A DNA stretch of 64,000 bases from assembly GCF_000524195.1 (NCBI RefSeq), contig NW_020170390.1:155978-219977 (forward strand), written 5' to 3'. Below are positions 30,165 through 40,773 of the stretch, piece by piece (positions within the stretch are counted from its first letter, which is position 1; every line of letters starts with the position of its first letter). Below the pieces are notes generated by a model. The model saw nothing but the letters and a program-made list of their open reading frames with translations. It did no database searches and was not told where the DNA came from. The DNA comes from Echinococcus granulosus (Eukaryota; Platyhelminthes; Cestoda; Cyclophyllidea; Taeniidae). A program made the position numbers and the translations under genes.

Positions 30165-31638
30165 GGTCTTGTACGTATGATGCAAAGATTACACTTCTTG
30201 ATGGAAACTCTATTGGATGTGACTTTTTTGGGTAGGTAAGCGGTATGATCGCAATATATTCTGAAGGCGCAAGAGAGCCTCGATGGGCTGATTCAATGTT
30301 GCCCAGATGAGGCATATTGGAAGAGCCTTATTTTCCTGCAACTGGCACTTACATGTGTCCACTTGAGGGGAAAAATTGGCTTTAGGTCTAGGCTGCTACT
30401 AGCATCCAAGGAGGGCTAGTCTCGCGAAATCTTTAGCAGAATTTGTGGCATTTCCCGGACGCTACAGGCGGATGAGTGTAAGGTATTAGCCCCCAGAGTC
30501 TACAGAGGTGGACATGATTTCAAAGTCCACTGTGGCTTATGTGTAGTAAGGAGTACAGTCTTGGCATTCAACAGTGAAGTATTTAGGTCTCCATGTAAAT
30601 GAAACCAGCAAAACCAGAATTACAGATATGTTTCTGGAGTTATGAGGGGGGCGTTTGCCCATCCGAACGACTACCGCGCATACCAGCAATTTGACTACCT
30701 AGTTGGGGCGTTGAATGGAGGTGAACGGTGGAGGACTCATTGGTTCGAGCTTCTTTTGCTTCCGCACTTTTTCCATATAGAGCATTCTCTTCTTCTAGAG
30801 TGGTGGCGATTAAAACACGACTAATTTACGGATTTTTCATACGTTGTACATTCCATCAAATCCTCCCAATAAATACGACAAATCTTGTCGGAATTTTGGA
30901 CTCCAACTCTACTGAGACATCTAAAGGAAATCGGAAAAGGCAACGACTAACCTAAGGTAGTCACGTTCCATAATTTGGCAGAACTTTGGGCGGAATGGAC
31001 GCAGGTTGGTCCCCCATGTCGTCCCAAGATGTAAGTCAGTGGCGAAGAGAGGTCTTCCAAGATAATTACCAGCAGGCTTATACGAATACGGATATCCCTT
31101 ATCTAGAAAATAACTATCGAAAAGAGCTACCCGAGTGATAAGGATCTTTTGGGGAGAAAACCCGAGTCAACCACTTATCAGTGACGGATATGGGGGAAGG
31201 ATAAAATCCCAAGTCTCTATCTGGCTTTGATTCCGCCTCCTCATTCAATTTACGAAGCTTTTCCGGATTCGTCTCACAGTAGGACATTTCACCCGAAGAT
31301 GTATCACACAACACTAAAGTACAAAATTGGCACAAGTTGGGTTGGTGTTAGTGCCATGGGTTAACATAGACGTCTTTTAAGCATACATGAATGAATGTTG
31401 TAGAAACCTCTTTTTTGGAAGAGGAAAATTTTTTTAACAGAAGTAAAGACAAATTACGATCACTAATCAGGCAATTGCACTACTAGGAGGGCTTTTAGGG
31501 ATTAAAACAGGCTGCGTTCAAAAATGGCAATCGCTCAAAGCTATCTTAGGCGAATTTCTGCATTTAAAATTTAATGCAATTTGTTTTACGTTCTGACCAG
31601 GCGGATCACTTCGGGCACGCCGTTTGATTGGCTCGACG
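30165..31638. other. Intergenic between AlaRS and the HAPSTR1-like gene
   Basis: Mixed composition with no gene supported with confidence. The plus-strand frame near 30642-30824 lacks recognisable motifs. A minus-strand coding-looking stretch at 31114-31320 is listed separately. Confidence 0.4.
31114..31320 (-). CDS. Possible terminal exon of an unrecognised gene
   Basis: The minus strand reads an uninterrupted polar frame after an acceptor-like TTTTGTACTTTAG, starting LCDTSSGEMSYCETNPEKLR and ending DPYHSGSSFR then a stop. Its amino-acid composition is more protein-like than the surrounding frames. No upstream exon or poly(A) signal was found, and I do not recognise the sequence. It could be a fragment of a decayed gene. 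Confidence 0.2.
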   Translation of the reverse strand, partial: TLVLCDTSSGEMSYCETNPEKLRKLNEEAESKPDRDLGFYPSPISVTDKWLTRVFSPKDPYHSGSSFR

Positions 31639-32858
31639 ATGGATGAAGCTCTCTCACTTGATGAGCTGATGGAGTGCAATAGTTATGTGAAAGGACGCTA
31701 TTTGTCCTGCCAAAACCACCTTTGCGTTATACTTTGGGGTTCTTTCCAGAAAGCCATCTCTGAACTTGCGCGGTTATACAAAGGTGTGTTTCGTCCGTAT
31801 TTGTGTCATCGTTTAGTAGTTTTCCCTGGCCACTTTTTGAGCAACGAGCGTTTGCGTTCTAGTTTTACGCAGTCGTATCCTCAACTTTAATTGCACATGC
31901 TTTTTGTCCTTTTTTTACTCTCCTTCCATCGACCTCGATATCGTGTATTAAAGAATCCTCGCATTAATGATTTTAATTCCATCTGATAACCTCTCTGTAT
32001 TGCGTTAATAATATCTGGATATCATCTTCTTCCAGCACCTTTTATTTTTCGTCTATCTACTCTTTCCGTTTCTTTAGACAAGCTAGATAACCGTTGTGAC
32101 AATCGATGTCTTGTTCAAGTTCTCTATCGAATCGAATCCTTCTATCAGTGTAGGTATCTTGATTAGCGATAACCCGCACATTTCAGTATCCCAAAACGTC
32201 TTGAGATATGCCAAAAACTTCGGCATTAACTTGGGTTATGATTGTCGCAGACTTTTACTTCGCGATGCTCTCCTTCTGTCCTCTACTAATGATCTCTGTG
32301 CGTATGACGTTTATGCAGCTGTTTTGCAGCCCTTTATTACTGACAATGTGGTAACTTATGGCCGCAAGCGGAAGAGGGTACAGCGTTGTAGGCGATGTTT
32401 TAAACGGCGCCAACGACTTCCGATGAAGCGCTGCTGTATTATTTCCGCAGGAAGTGAGGGAAGCATCAACGAGGTTATACAGCCATTCCTTAATCATTAT
32501 GATTTCTACGCACCAAGTCTGGATCGCCATGGCAACTGGGCCGTATCTATTAGTGATATTCCGTCTGCAGCTCCTCCTGCTTTTAGTAGGTTTCATGCAT
32601 TGTAACATAACTGCGTCCTCGATTGGTTAGAATATTACTCTGTTGATTAATATTTTTGTAGGCAACTGGAGGTCCTTCCTTTCCTCCGAAGCCACTGGTC
32701 CTGTCGACGCGGTGGAATTTATCATGCCCCCGGTGGATGAGCTACCACTATCTCTCTCTCAAAATCGGTCTCTAATAATTTCTCGAAGGAAGCGCCATAT
32801 GGGTTTTACGGAGGATTATCACCCATACAGTGCGTTGTGTGCGTATTTTCAAAAATAA
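31639..32858 (+). CDS. HAPSTR1/C16orf72-like protein
   Basis: Four exons join in phase: 31639-31783, 32078-32149, 32187-32585 and 32662-32858, giving 270 residues. Two of the donors are GTAGGT and one intron is 37 bp. Early in the protein LWGSFQKAISELARLYK resembles the WxPFQNAAxAVxxLYK helix of HAPSTR1 (C16orf72). RYAKNFGINLGYDCRR resembles its SFDLGIQIGYQRR helix. A very basic stretch follows (GRKRKRVQRCRRCFKRR) and the C-terminal region carries SRRKRHMGFTED, like the basic nuclear-signal end of that family. In animals HAPSTR1 is a nuclear stress-response partner of the ubiquitin ligase HUWE1. Upstream of ATG 31639 the frame stays open for some codons, so the start may lie in an earlier exon. 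The gene structure is well supported; the family call comes from remembered motifs and is moderate. Confidence 0.5.
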
Positions 32859-33351
32859 CCCAGATCTATGGACTGCTTTGGTAGCTTGGGAACTGCTAAG
32901 TAACTTCGTCTGTAGGGACTGTTTAGCCATGTATTCCTCGGAAATTACTATCGGTGGAGTCCGACTACAGTTTCAGAGATACGAAATTTCGTTTTGAGCG
33001 CAAATTGTATTTTTTACTTATAATCTTTGAGGTCATATAGTTTTTTGGAGTTCTTTTGGCTATTATGTATTTTAATGACATATTCGCGCATCAAATGGTT
33101 TTCATTGGCTTTCTCCCTGTATTTGTTTAACACGACACCGAGTTTTTGAGAAATGTGTAATAGGTCTTATTGGACTGTTTATTATTATTTGAAAAGACCG
33201 ACACGCCGGAAGTGCAACCAAATGCAAAGATCCGTGTCGCCAGCAAAATTAGAATGTTTCCACAGTAAATATCTACTTTCTTTCACAAGCACATAGACAT
33301 CTTATTTTTATTGGAGCTCACCTTGTTAATTGCCGTTTCAATTCCCCACAG
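32859..33351. other. Intergenic or intronic, nothing recognised
   Basis: AT-rich sequence after the HAPSTR1-like stop. It leads to a pyrimidine-rich acceptor TTCCCCACAG at 33342-33351. No feature was recognised in it. Confidence 0.4.
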
Positions 33352-33455
33352 GTCTCGTCGACTCAATGTCCAAATTCTGCTTGCATTCAAATGCAAAACT
33401 TCAACGTCTTGAATCTGTGATTGACACTGACATCCACAAGGATCTCTCAAAATAA
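33352..33455 (+). CDS. Possible terminal exon, coiled-coil-like
   Basis: After the acceptor TTCCCCACAG a frame reads DSMSKFCLHSNAKLQRLESV and ends SK-stop, 33 codons. The leucine/isoleucine spacing suggests the end of a small coiled-coil protein; size and pattern recall BRK1 or WASHC3 tails, but the match is too short to name. No upstream partner exon was found. It could be an alternative last exon of a neighbour or chance. Confidence 0.25.
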
Positions 33456-33535
33456 CTGATCAAACTATTCGATGTAGGTAATCAACCTTTTCTTGTTTCG
33501 GTTAGTCTCAACCTCCCTCCCTTTATGTTGTCTAG

Positions 33536-34222
33536 AGCTGGGACCAGTTTAGAAGCGGAAACCGTTAGATTAAACCAATGTCTGGATGTGGCTGGCAGTA
33601 TTCAGTCTTCAATTACAATGGCATGCTTATTAGAAAAGGCCGTAAGTACTTTGCGTTAAAATTTTCGTGAAATTCATGCCTTAACACGAAATGCCTCAAA
33701 GCAATTACACTTGTGCGCTTTAATTTTTTATCTTCATAATAACAGCGATTGCTTTTGGTGGTGGAATTCTTACTTTTTGAGGTTAGTACGCGCCTAAAGA
33801 TTGTATAGGGTGTCTGTTTGCCTTATTTTTGATAATTGGTCCTAAAACAATTTGTGTTCTTTTAGGAGATACTACTTGCCTCCCTATCTTTCACTCCGGT
33901 GCAAAGAGATGTCTGGTCCAGCTTTATTTTTTATCATTATATGCAAAATACATACGGTTGTAATTTCATTAACTACCTCGGGGGGAAAATGGTGGGTCGT
34001 TTATCTCTGTTTCTGCGTCTTTCACACTTTCTACAGGCAAGTGTGCTCCTGTTCGGAAGTACCTTTGCCTTGCGAGACGCAAACCCGGATGCTGTAGGTA
34101 TTTTGGATGAAGGAATTAAGCGTGTCTATTGCTGTGACATCAGTGAGGTCGGGGCTCCACAGTCTTGTCGAGCCCCTAAGCTTCAGTTCCTCACTGCGAT
34201 TAGGAGCGAAAAATGGCTTTAG
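33536..34222 (+). CDS. Unrecognised protein, 3' part of a multi-exon gene
   Basis: Five short exons join in phase to one frame of about 127 residues: 33536-33641, 33746-33781 (36 bp), 33866-33991, 34037-34093 and 34163-34222 (stop). Every junction has GT donors (GTAAGT, GTTAGT, GTGGGT, GTAGGT) and AG acceptors, with introns of 104, 84, 45 and 69 bp. The first exon enters with one base of a split codon, so at least one 5' exon is missing. The protein shows a largely hydrophobic or helical middle (EFLLFEEILLASLSF), then QRDVWSSFIFYHYMQ and NFINYLGGKM. I recognise no family. The agreement of five phases is the main support; the last exon is the weakest. It lies between the HAPSTR1-like gene and RNR R2, all on the plus strand. 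Confidence 0.45.
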
Positions 34223-35231
34223 GGTCACGTAGGAGGAGGGGTAGTCCACACCGGGCTCCCGATTTGCGAGTTGCGGGGTGCACGTTGGTGCTTTGCAGCC
34301 GGTGAGGCCCAGTTAACTCCGCCAGATTATTTCGCCGGGGGTGGGTACGCTACTCTAGGCTCCGTTACCGAGATGTGACCTACTGATGGGATTGTGTGGT
34401 TAGTGGCTCTCCAGGGATGGAGTAGCTCTCGGTGGGGACACTGCCCTGGATCTTCACAGGCATCGGGTAGTGGAAGCTGTGGCACATGTATTTGGAAGAG
34501 GCCTCCGGAGGACCTACCTTTATTCGCCGGCATGGAGGGTTGTAAATAGCAGCAGCGTCCAATTTACAGTCTTCCATGAAGACGTGAGAATTTGGTAAAG
34601 TGGTGGGGAGTACGTTACTAACGGACGGGGATGGGAGGCTGCTAACAACCTGGAGTACAATGTGGTGAAAGGGGGGGGGGGAAACTTAAGCGAAGCATGA
34701 AGGCGTAGAGCAAACAACGCTACGAGAAACCAATTGAGATCCTAGGGTGTAGCTGATGTGACTTCGACCATGCAAAGCGATAGATGAACCAAAAATTACA
34801 GGAATACTATGCCTACAGATTGAAATCCAGAAAGGTAATTTGTTAACAGTAATTGCAGTAGCAGAGAACGAATAGATTTTCTGGGTTATTGGCCATTTTA
34901 CATCGTCAGTTGAAAAATATATGGGAAAGCGATTTTGCACAACGACATGAATAAGTGATTTATGTATCGTTCTGATGAGGCGATACTATGTGATCTAACG
35001 TCTTCTTGGTATATAGGTGCTTGCGTACCGCACACACAGAGTAATTCTATGAAAAATTTTGTACCGCTTTCAAGCAAGTTTTACAACTGTATGCTTCCCT
35101 TTAAATGTACTCTGCCACAGTTTTATGCAATAAATGAACTTTGCTAGCTTGTTTTATCTTACCACCATGGGCCTCCTAGGCCAACACGTGCAGGTTATAA
35201 AAAGCGTACTCTACTTTTCCTGGTGGTCTTG
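34223..35231. other. Intergenic upstream of RNR R2
   Basis: The first 500 bp are G+C-rich and contain a 12-base poly-G tract ending at 34681; the rest is AT-rich. Open frames on both strands lack motifs. It probably contains the R2 promoter, but no CCAAT or E2F-like site was firmly identified. Confidence 0.4.
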
Positions 35232-36373
35232 ATGGCGTCTGAGGGCAAGGAGAATGTCGTATGTTAATTTCCGTTAGCCTCTGCAATGAGGTTTTGATAA
35301 TCCTTTTTGAAGTTTTTTGTGTTTCTAGGCTGTGGAACCTTTACTTGTTCCCAATCCTCGAAGATTCGTTGTGATGCCCATCCAATATCATGACATTTGG
35401 GAGTTTTACAAGAAAGCTGTTGCCTCCTTTTGGACAGTTGAGGAAGTCGATTTGGCGAAGGACCTCACTGATTGGGAAGGCCTTAATGATGGCGAACGTC
35501 ATTTCATATCTTATGTTTTGGCTTTTTTTGCAGCCAGTGATGGCATCGTTAATGAAAATCTAACTTTGAACTTTTGTAACGAAGTCCAAATTCCCGAGGC
35601 TCGTTGTTTTTACGGGATGCAAGTCGCCGTCGAAAACATCCATTCCGAAATGTACTCTCTTCTGATTGATACCTACATTAAGGATCCAGTGGAACGCGAC
35701 TTTTTGTTTAACGCCGTTCAGACGCTGCCATGTGTTGCTAAGAAAGCCGATTGGGCTCTTAGGTGGATTGCAAATAGGAAGGCTCCATACGCCGAGCGGC
35801 TAGTGGCATTCGCTGCTGTTGAAGGCGTTTTCTTTTCTGGTTCATTTGCTTCTATCTTTTGGCTCAAGAAGCGCGGTCTCATGCCAGGCCTCACCTTCAG
35901 CAACGAGTTGATCAGCCGGGATGAAGGCCTCCACACCGACTTTGCATGCCTTATTTTTAAACATATTGTCAACAAACCTACGGCAGAAAGAGTTTATGAC
36001 ATTATGAGGGAGGCGGTTAGCATTGAATGCGAATTTCTCACAGACGCATTACCTGTCAATCTTATTGGCATGAATTGTCGCCTAATGTGCCAATACATAA
36101 GGTTTGTTGCCGATCGGCTACTTACAGAGCTGGGATACGATAAGGTTAGCTTTTAGTTGGCGCTAGTGTTATTCCCACCTTTCCATTTATGGAGTGAACT
36201 CCCTTTTTCAGATATACAAGGATAATAACCCTTTCGATTTCATGGAGAATATCTCTCTAGAAGGGAAGACCAACTTTTTTGAGAAGCGTGTCGCAGAGTA
36301 TCAACGTGCCGGCGTCATGTCGCGCATGAGAGGTGAAGACACTCACAAGTTTACTACTGATGAGGATTTCTAA
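35232..36373 (+). CDS. RRM2: Ribonucleotide reductase small subunit R2
   Basis: Three exons, 35232-35258, 35329-36144 and 36212-36373, encode 334 residues. R2 holds the di-iron tyrosyl radical that lets the R1/R2 complex turn ribonucleotides into deoxyribonucleotides in the cytosol. All expected residues are present: iron ligands D80, E111, H114, E174, E208 and H211, and the radical tyrosine Y118. Typical blocks are [36 protein letters not shown] and [20 protein letters not shown]. The C-terminus ends KFTTDEDF, the acidic-aromatic tail that docks on R1. The N-terminus is short (human R2 has about 389 residues): the first exon encodes only MASEGKENV and contains a KEN sequence at residues 6-8, like the APC/C-Cdh1 degron of vertebrate R2. 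The presence of KEN favours RRM2 over the p53R2 type. ATTAAA at 36403-36408 may be the poly(A) signal. Confidence 0.97.
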
Positions 36374-37872
36374 GTGTTTTTTGTAATTAAATTTTTGTAA
36401 CGATTAAAGCCTTTACCATTCCCCTATGAGAGTGTCTGTGGCTGCTGCGATCTTGCCTTGACCCAGGTGAAGCCTGGAAGTCAGTTTTGTAATTCGGGGA
36501 GCGATCATGGTGTCTGAAAGGCTTGAGAGAATATTATTTAGAATGGTGGGCTCTGCCCTCAGGCACCGTGTCCTGGCTTTGGGACCATTTTCCAGGGAAG
36601 GCAGCACGGCGCCTTTGCCGCTACGACGAGTATTGGGCGGTCGTCTGTGTTGAAAGGCAGTAATGGGGTTGGGATTACGGCATTTTTTAAACATATCTTT
36701 GCTAACAAGTGATCTTCGTCGTATACTAAGTCAGCGTGGGTCTTGACGAATGCAGCCCCTGGTGGGGTTTGTTAAATTCAGTCGATTACTTATTTAGGTG
36801 TAAAATATGCGATGAATGTTTTTGAATAAAGCCAGGTCTCGAACACTTGGAATAATTTGAAATAATACTGCTGTGTTCCTGAGGCTTTGCTGGCGCATCA
36901 ACACCACGATCTCGGGACTTGTGATTTTACGGGTGTTTTTTGTGACTGGTCTCCTATTAGGACCCAAGTGCAGCAAGTTGCATGCCTAACTGACTTCGTG
37001 GGTCATGCCCAAGTCCTTACTCCATGACGTCATTTTCGCGCACTCTCAGTGGATTGGCTCTACCACATGCCATCCCGGCCTGCGCAAATCGTCCATCAAG
37101 GCTGCGAACCAACCCCCAAAGGCACTAGATCTAGGGAAGTCCCTTGCCGCATCTTTAGACGATGCAATTGAGCACCTACTTCAGACATTTTGGGGCAGTG
37201 AACTGTACCTATCTTATGAATTCGCATTTAATGGAGTTGAAAATTCATCTTATAACTCAATGTACATCTCAATTATCTAAAACACCCATGTTTTTCGCTC
37301 GAAAATAACCACTACCAGTGGTGAAATAGGTTCAAAGGCACACTTCTTTATGAAGGAAATAAACTTAGCGATGCTCTACTCAATATCTGCGACAAATACC
37401 TACTTCCAACCGACCCAGTTCACAGCAGTTTTTAAAAGCTTGACATTTCTTGAACTAAAGCTACGCTTTACAATTAATTCGTCCGGTCAGAAATGGTTGT
37501 ATCAGTAAAGAGTGATTTTAGTCAGCATTTCAAGTAGCAGTACCGATGGAATGAAATTTGTTTTCTGGAAAAGAGAGTGTGTAGAATTCAGGCTTTAAAT
37601 CTGGCGCGATTCGACAGATGCATCCAACCCATGTTCGCCTTCAATGGATGATTGGAAGACCGACTTTTTGTAAATGTTCTATCTTACTACAGCTGAATAT
37701 ACTTTCCCAAGAATTCAAATTACGCGGGGATCCGCAGTTTCGGATGATTGAGTACACCTCCATTGCTGAAAATGGACGGAAATATAATTAACATATGATC
37801 ACACATATGCCAACAATACCCGGCGGGCCGATCAATGTTCCCTCCTTCGTGCACATTCCGGGCCTTCCACCT

Positions 37873-38004
37873 GTGATTGGCAGTGAGGAGGGGTCTTCCA
37901 CAAGTGGATAACGGCTCATGGCCTTTGTTCAACTCCGACGGATTGAGCCCGCCGCCTTTTGGCAGCCTCAGTCGCCACGTGTTACGAAATCCATCGAGTA
38001 CTGC
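37873..38004 (+). CDS. Possible internal exon, proline/serine-rich
   Basis: An acceptor-like GTGATTGGCAG is followed by an open frame reading GLPQVDNGSWPLFNSDGLSP and ending PSSTAPSAA, bounded by a consensus CAG|GTGAGT donor. It lies in G+C-rich sequence, as other exons of this window do. No partner exons were found on either side, and the preceding 90 bp are open in another frame (VPSFVHIPGLPPVIGSEEG). It may therefore be a frameshifted remnant or an upstream exon of the kinase gene. Confidence 0.25.
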
Positions 38005-39427
38005 TCCATCGGCTGCAGGTGAGTGCAAGTTGCCCCCCAAAGCGATCGGGGCACTAGCGGTGCTCCAAGTTCCTCGTTGAGGGAAGTGAGTTTATCAATC
38101 ATGCAAGATTGGTGAATTGGGAAGTTAAGCAAGTAGTATGGAACACCTTAAAAACGATTGTTAGCTCGTCTTTAAAGTGAGGTGCTGTCGTGTGTAAGCA
38201 TCGCGGTAATTCATTGCTCATTCAAGTCACATCATATAAATGTGTAGCATACTAATCTGACAGAAATGGAGCTATTGGTCATACCTAGACCACTAGTCCT
38301 GATCTAATCCCATAACTCCTCACTATCAGTTTTATACCCTACGCATTAAAATCACTTCCACTCTTAATATAGATATAACTCTGCTTAACTTCCTAAGCGG
38401 TCCATCCAAAATTTATCAAAAACAAATGAAAGTCATGTGGAGCTAAAGTAGGAAATGAAAAGCCGCCTTTGCCCACGTCTAGACGTGTATCCTCGTTGAT
38501 GGATGCTAGGCCCACCGACCCCGGATGCTGGCGTCGCCTTGCTCAGGCTCAATTGGGGTCGCAAATTACACAGTCCGGGTGGTACGGTTTTACCATGGAA
38601 TTATTTTAACACTTCAAGGGCAGGAAATGGTCCAACGTATCACGTGACCCACATTTGTTTACTAACCCGTCACTCAAATAAATTTCTATGATCGGATTTC
38701 AGTCTTACCTTTTTTCACAACTATGGGAAGTCTTTTACGGTAGCATTTTCCTCTGCACAATAAAATGGAAGGAAATGTAGTGTATTGTACTTCAAAAAAC
38801 CCACTAAGCGGCTGCATTACATGTATCTATTGCGATTTTTGTGGTTTAAGTAATGCGGGCGTGGATTGAGACAGCCGATAAGAGGGGAATAATTTGAAAT
38901 TGAATACATGCGTTGCAGCATATGCACAAATAAACCCTTGGGGGTACGGACTCGTCGATGGGGCCAATACAACCTACAGTTACGACAACAGTGATTCTAC
39001 CATGAAAGTGCTTCCATGCGGCGACGGTCGCGACTTGAGTTGAATCAATCATAAGAAACAGGGAAGCAAATTAGTGGTCAAAAGTAGGTTTCTTTTGGAT
39101 ATTTGCGATCATATTCTTGAACAAGCATATTGATGCAATTTAAGCGCGCACATATTAAAGGATAATTTTTTCTCATTTTTAGCTATACTCGTTGGGAATT
39201 AATGCACGCAATAAGGCAAAATTACCTGTAAATTGAGACGGCTTTTGGTACCACAGATCTTAGGGCACGCACTTATTCCAAAATTCTCCATGAAGAACAG
39301 TTTTCGTGGTATACGAAACCGTAAAGTCATTTAAATTTTGTCGCCGATTTCGCTGCGTGGAATTAATGTTATTTGAGCAAATGCTTGCTAAAACTCATTG
39401 CAATTCTTTAACCTCTTATTTAACTGC

Positions 39428-39595
39428 CGATTTTGGTCGCGGGAAGCTTAAGTGCTCCACTATTGTACCTTCACCACTGAGCCTGTGATCCGGGCCTTTC
39501 CAGTAGGCTCAAGCCCTACTATACGCAACAACACATATTCTGCCAGATTATTGTCATCTTTCGTGTTCAGAGAAGTCTCAAGGCGCTACATTACC
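39428..39595 (+). repeat. Dispersed repeat R1, copy 3
   Basis: Starts CGATTTTGGTCGCGGG, then ATTGTACCTTCACCACTGAG, AGCCCTACTATACGC and GTTCAGAGAAGTCTCAAGGC, matching the other R1 copies with many substitutions. Confidence 0.55.
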
Positions 39596-40773
39596 TGTGT
39601 ATCCTATCCTAGAATCCAGATTTTATATGATAATTTGAAGGTGTTATATTTCACTGTGGAAAATTAATTGTGGACCCAAAAGAAAAGTTCACTAAATACT
39701 TACAATTCAAGCATTACCTGAACCCCGATTACTCCCATTAAATAAGAAAATATTTCTGAGAATGATATGACGCATAATAAAGCGTCAGCATACTTCAACA
39801 CACTTAGAACGTTTATGGACAAGTGACGCCATTAACCTCGTACAAGCAAAGCGCGATCAGTACTGGACGATATCGATGTTGTGGTCAATGTCATTTCATT
39901 GAGGAGGCACTTCGGTCTCTGCAGTTTGTACACTTGTTTGATAGAATGGTTCTCCACCCACTCGCACAGCCCCTAATCCTCACATAAATTTATAATATAA
40001 TATTCTTTTACATTAGTGTGCCCCATTACGGTTCCAGAGATTTGTGGCGCCCCATGTCTATCTTAAATTCGCATTAAGCCAAAGTTCTGTTGAGGAACGC
40101 ACACAACTAACATACAGTAGAGTCAAAAGGTCACTGGCATGATCTGGAGGCCATATCATAGAGCAGAGGTCAGAGTACCCGCGGAGTTCGGGATGCAGCT
40201 AAAATAAGTTCTAAATCACCATATAAATACACCGTTTGTGCAGTTGCATTGCCTTGTAGGACCAGGAGAAACAGACACATGTTAGTGCTCACGTACCCCT
40301 ATAATATATGTATATTTTTGATACACCTTAAGGATAGCAACAAAGCGAGCCCTAAAAAGGGAAGGTGGAATTGCTGCACTCACTATTTTACCGATGACAA
40401 ATTAGGAGCAAATGCGTTTGTTTAAGACGACGCTCAGGTAAAACAAAATAATTAGGTATGTAGGCGAAATCATTTTTGCTTAACGCAGCAAGAAGTAGTG
40501 CAGTGAAAATATTATATTTGAGGCGAACTTGTTTGAATGACTGGTCTAATAGGTCTTCATCCCTAAACAGACCAATCAGCGTTCTAGCACAGCTTGTTTG
40601 CCACTTACTGTCCTGGTTTGATGGTCTGTTGGGTCTCTACTACTCTGAGAAGACCATTTTTACCGTGGAGGGCATTACATTTTATGACACTTGTCTCAAG
40701 TTAATGTTCTAAGGTTAGTATTATCCTTGGTTCTCTCAGTTACGCACGCAGTTGTGGCAAAAATTCGGCAATA

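Larger units (their letters stand above)
36374..40773. other. Intergenic between RNR R2 and the MLK gene
   Basis: About 4.4 kb, mostly AT-rich. It holds R1 copy 3 (39428-39595) and two coding-looking plus-strand stretches (37066-37230 and 37873-38004) that might be 5' exons of the kinase gene or remnants of another gene. No RNA gene was seen. Confidence 0.4.

Noticed and set aside
32581..32608. Read-through end of HAPSTR1-like exon 3 (SRFHAL-stop)
   Set aside because: Splicing at A|GTAGGT to 32662 gives a longer frame whose basic C-terminus matches the family. The short ending would be intron retention.
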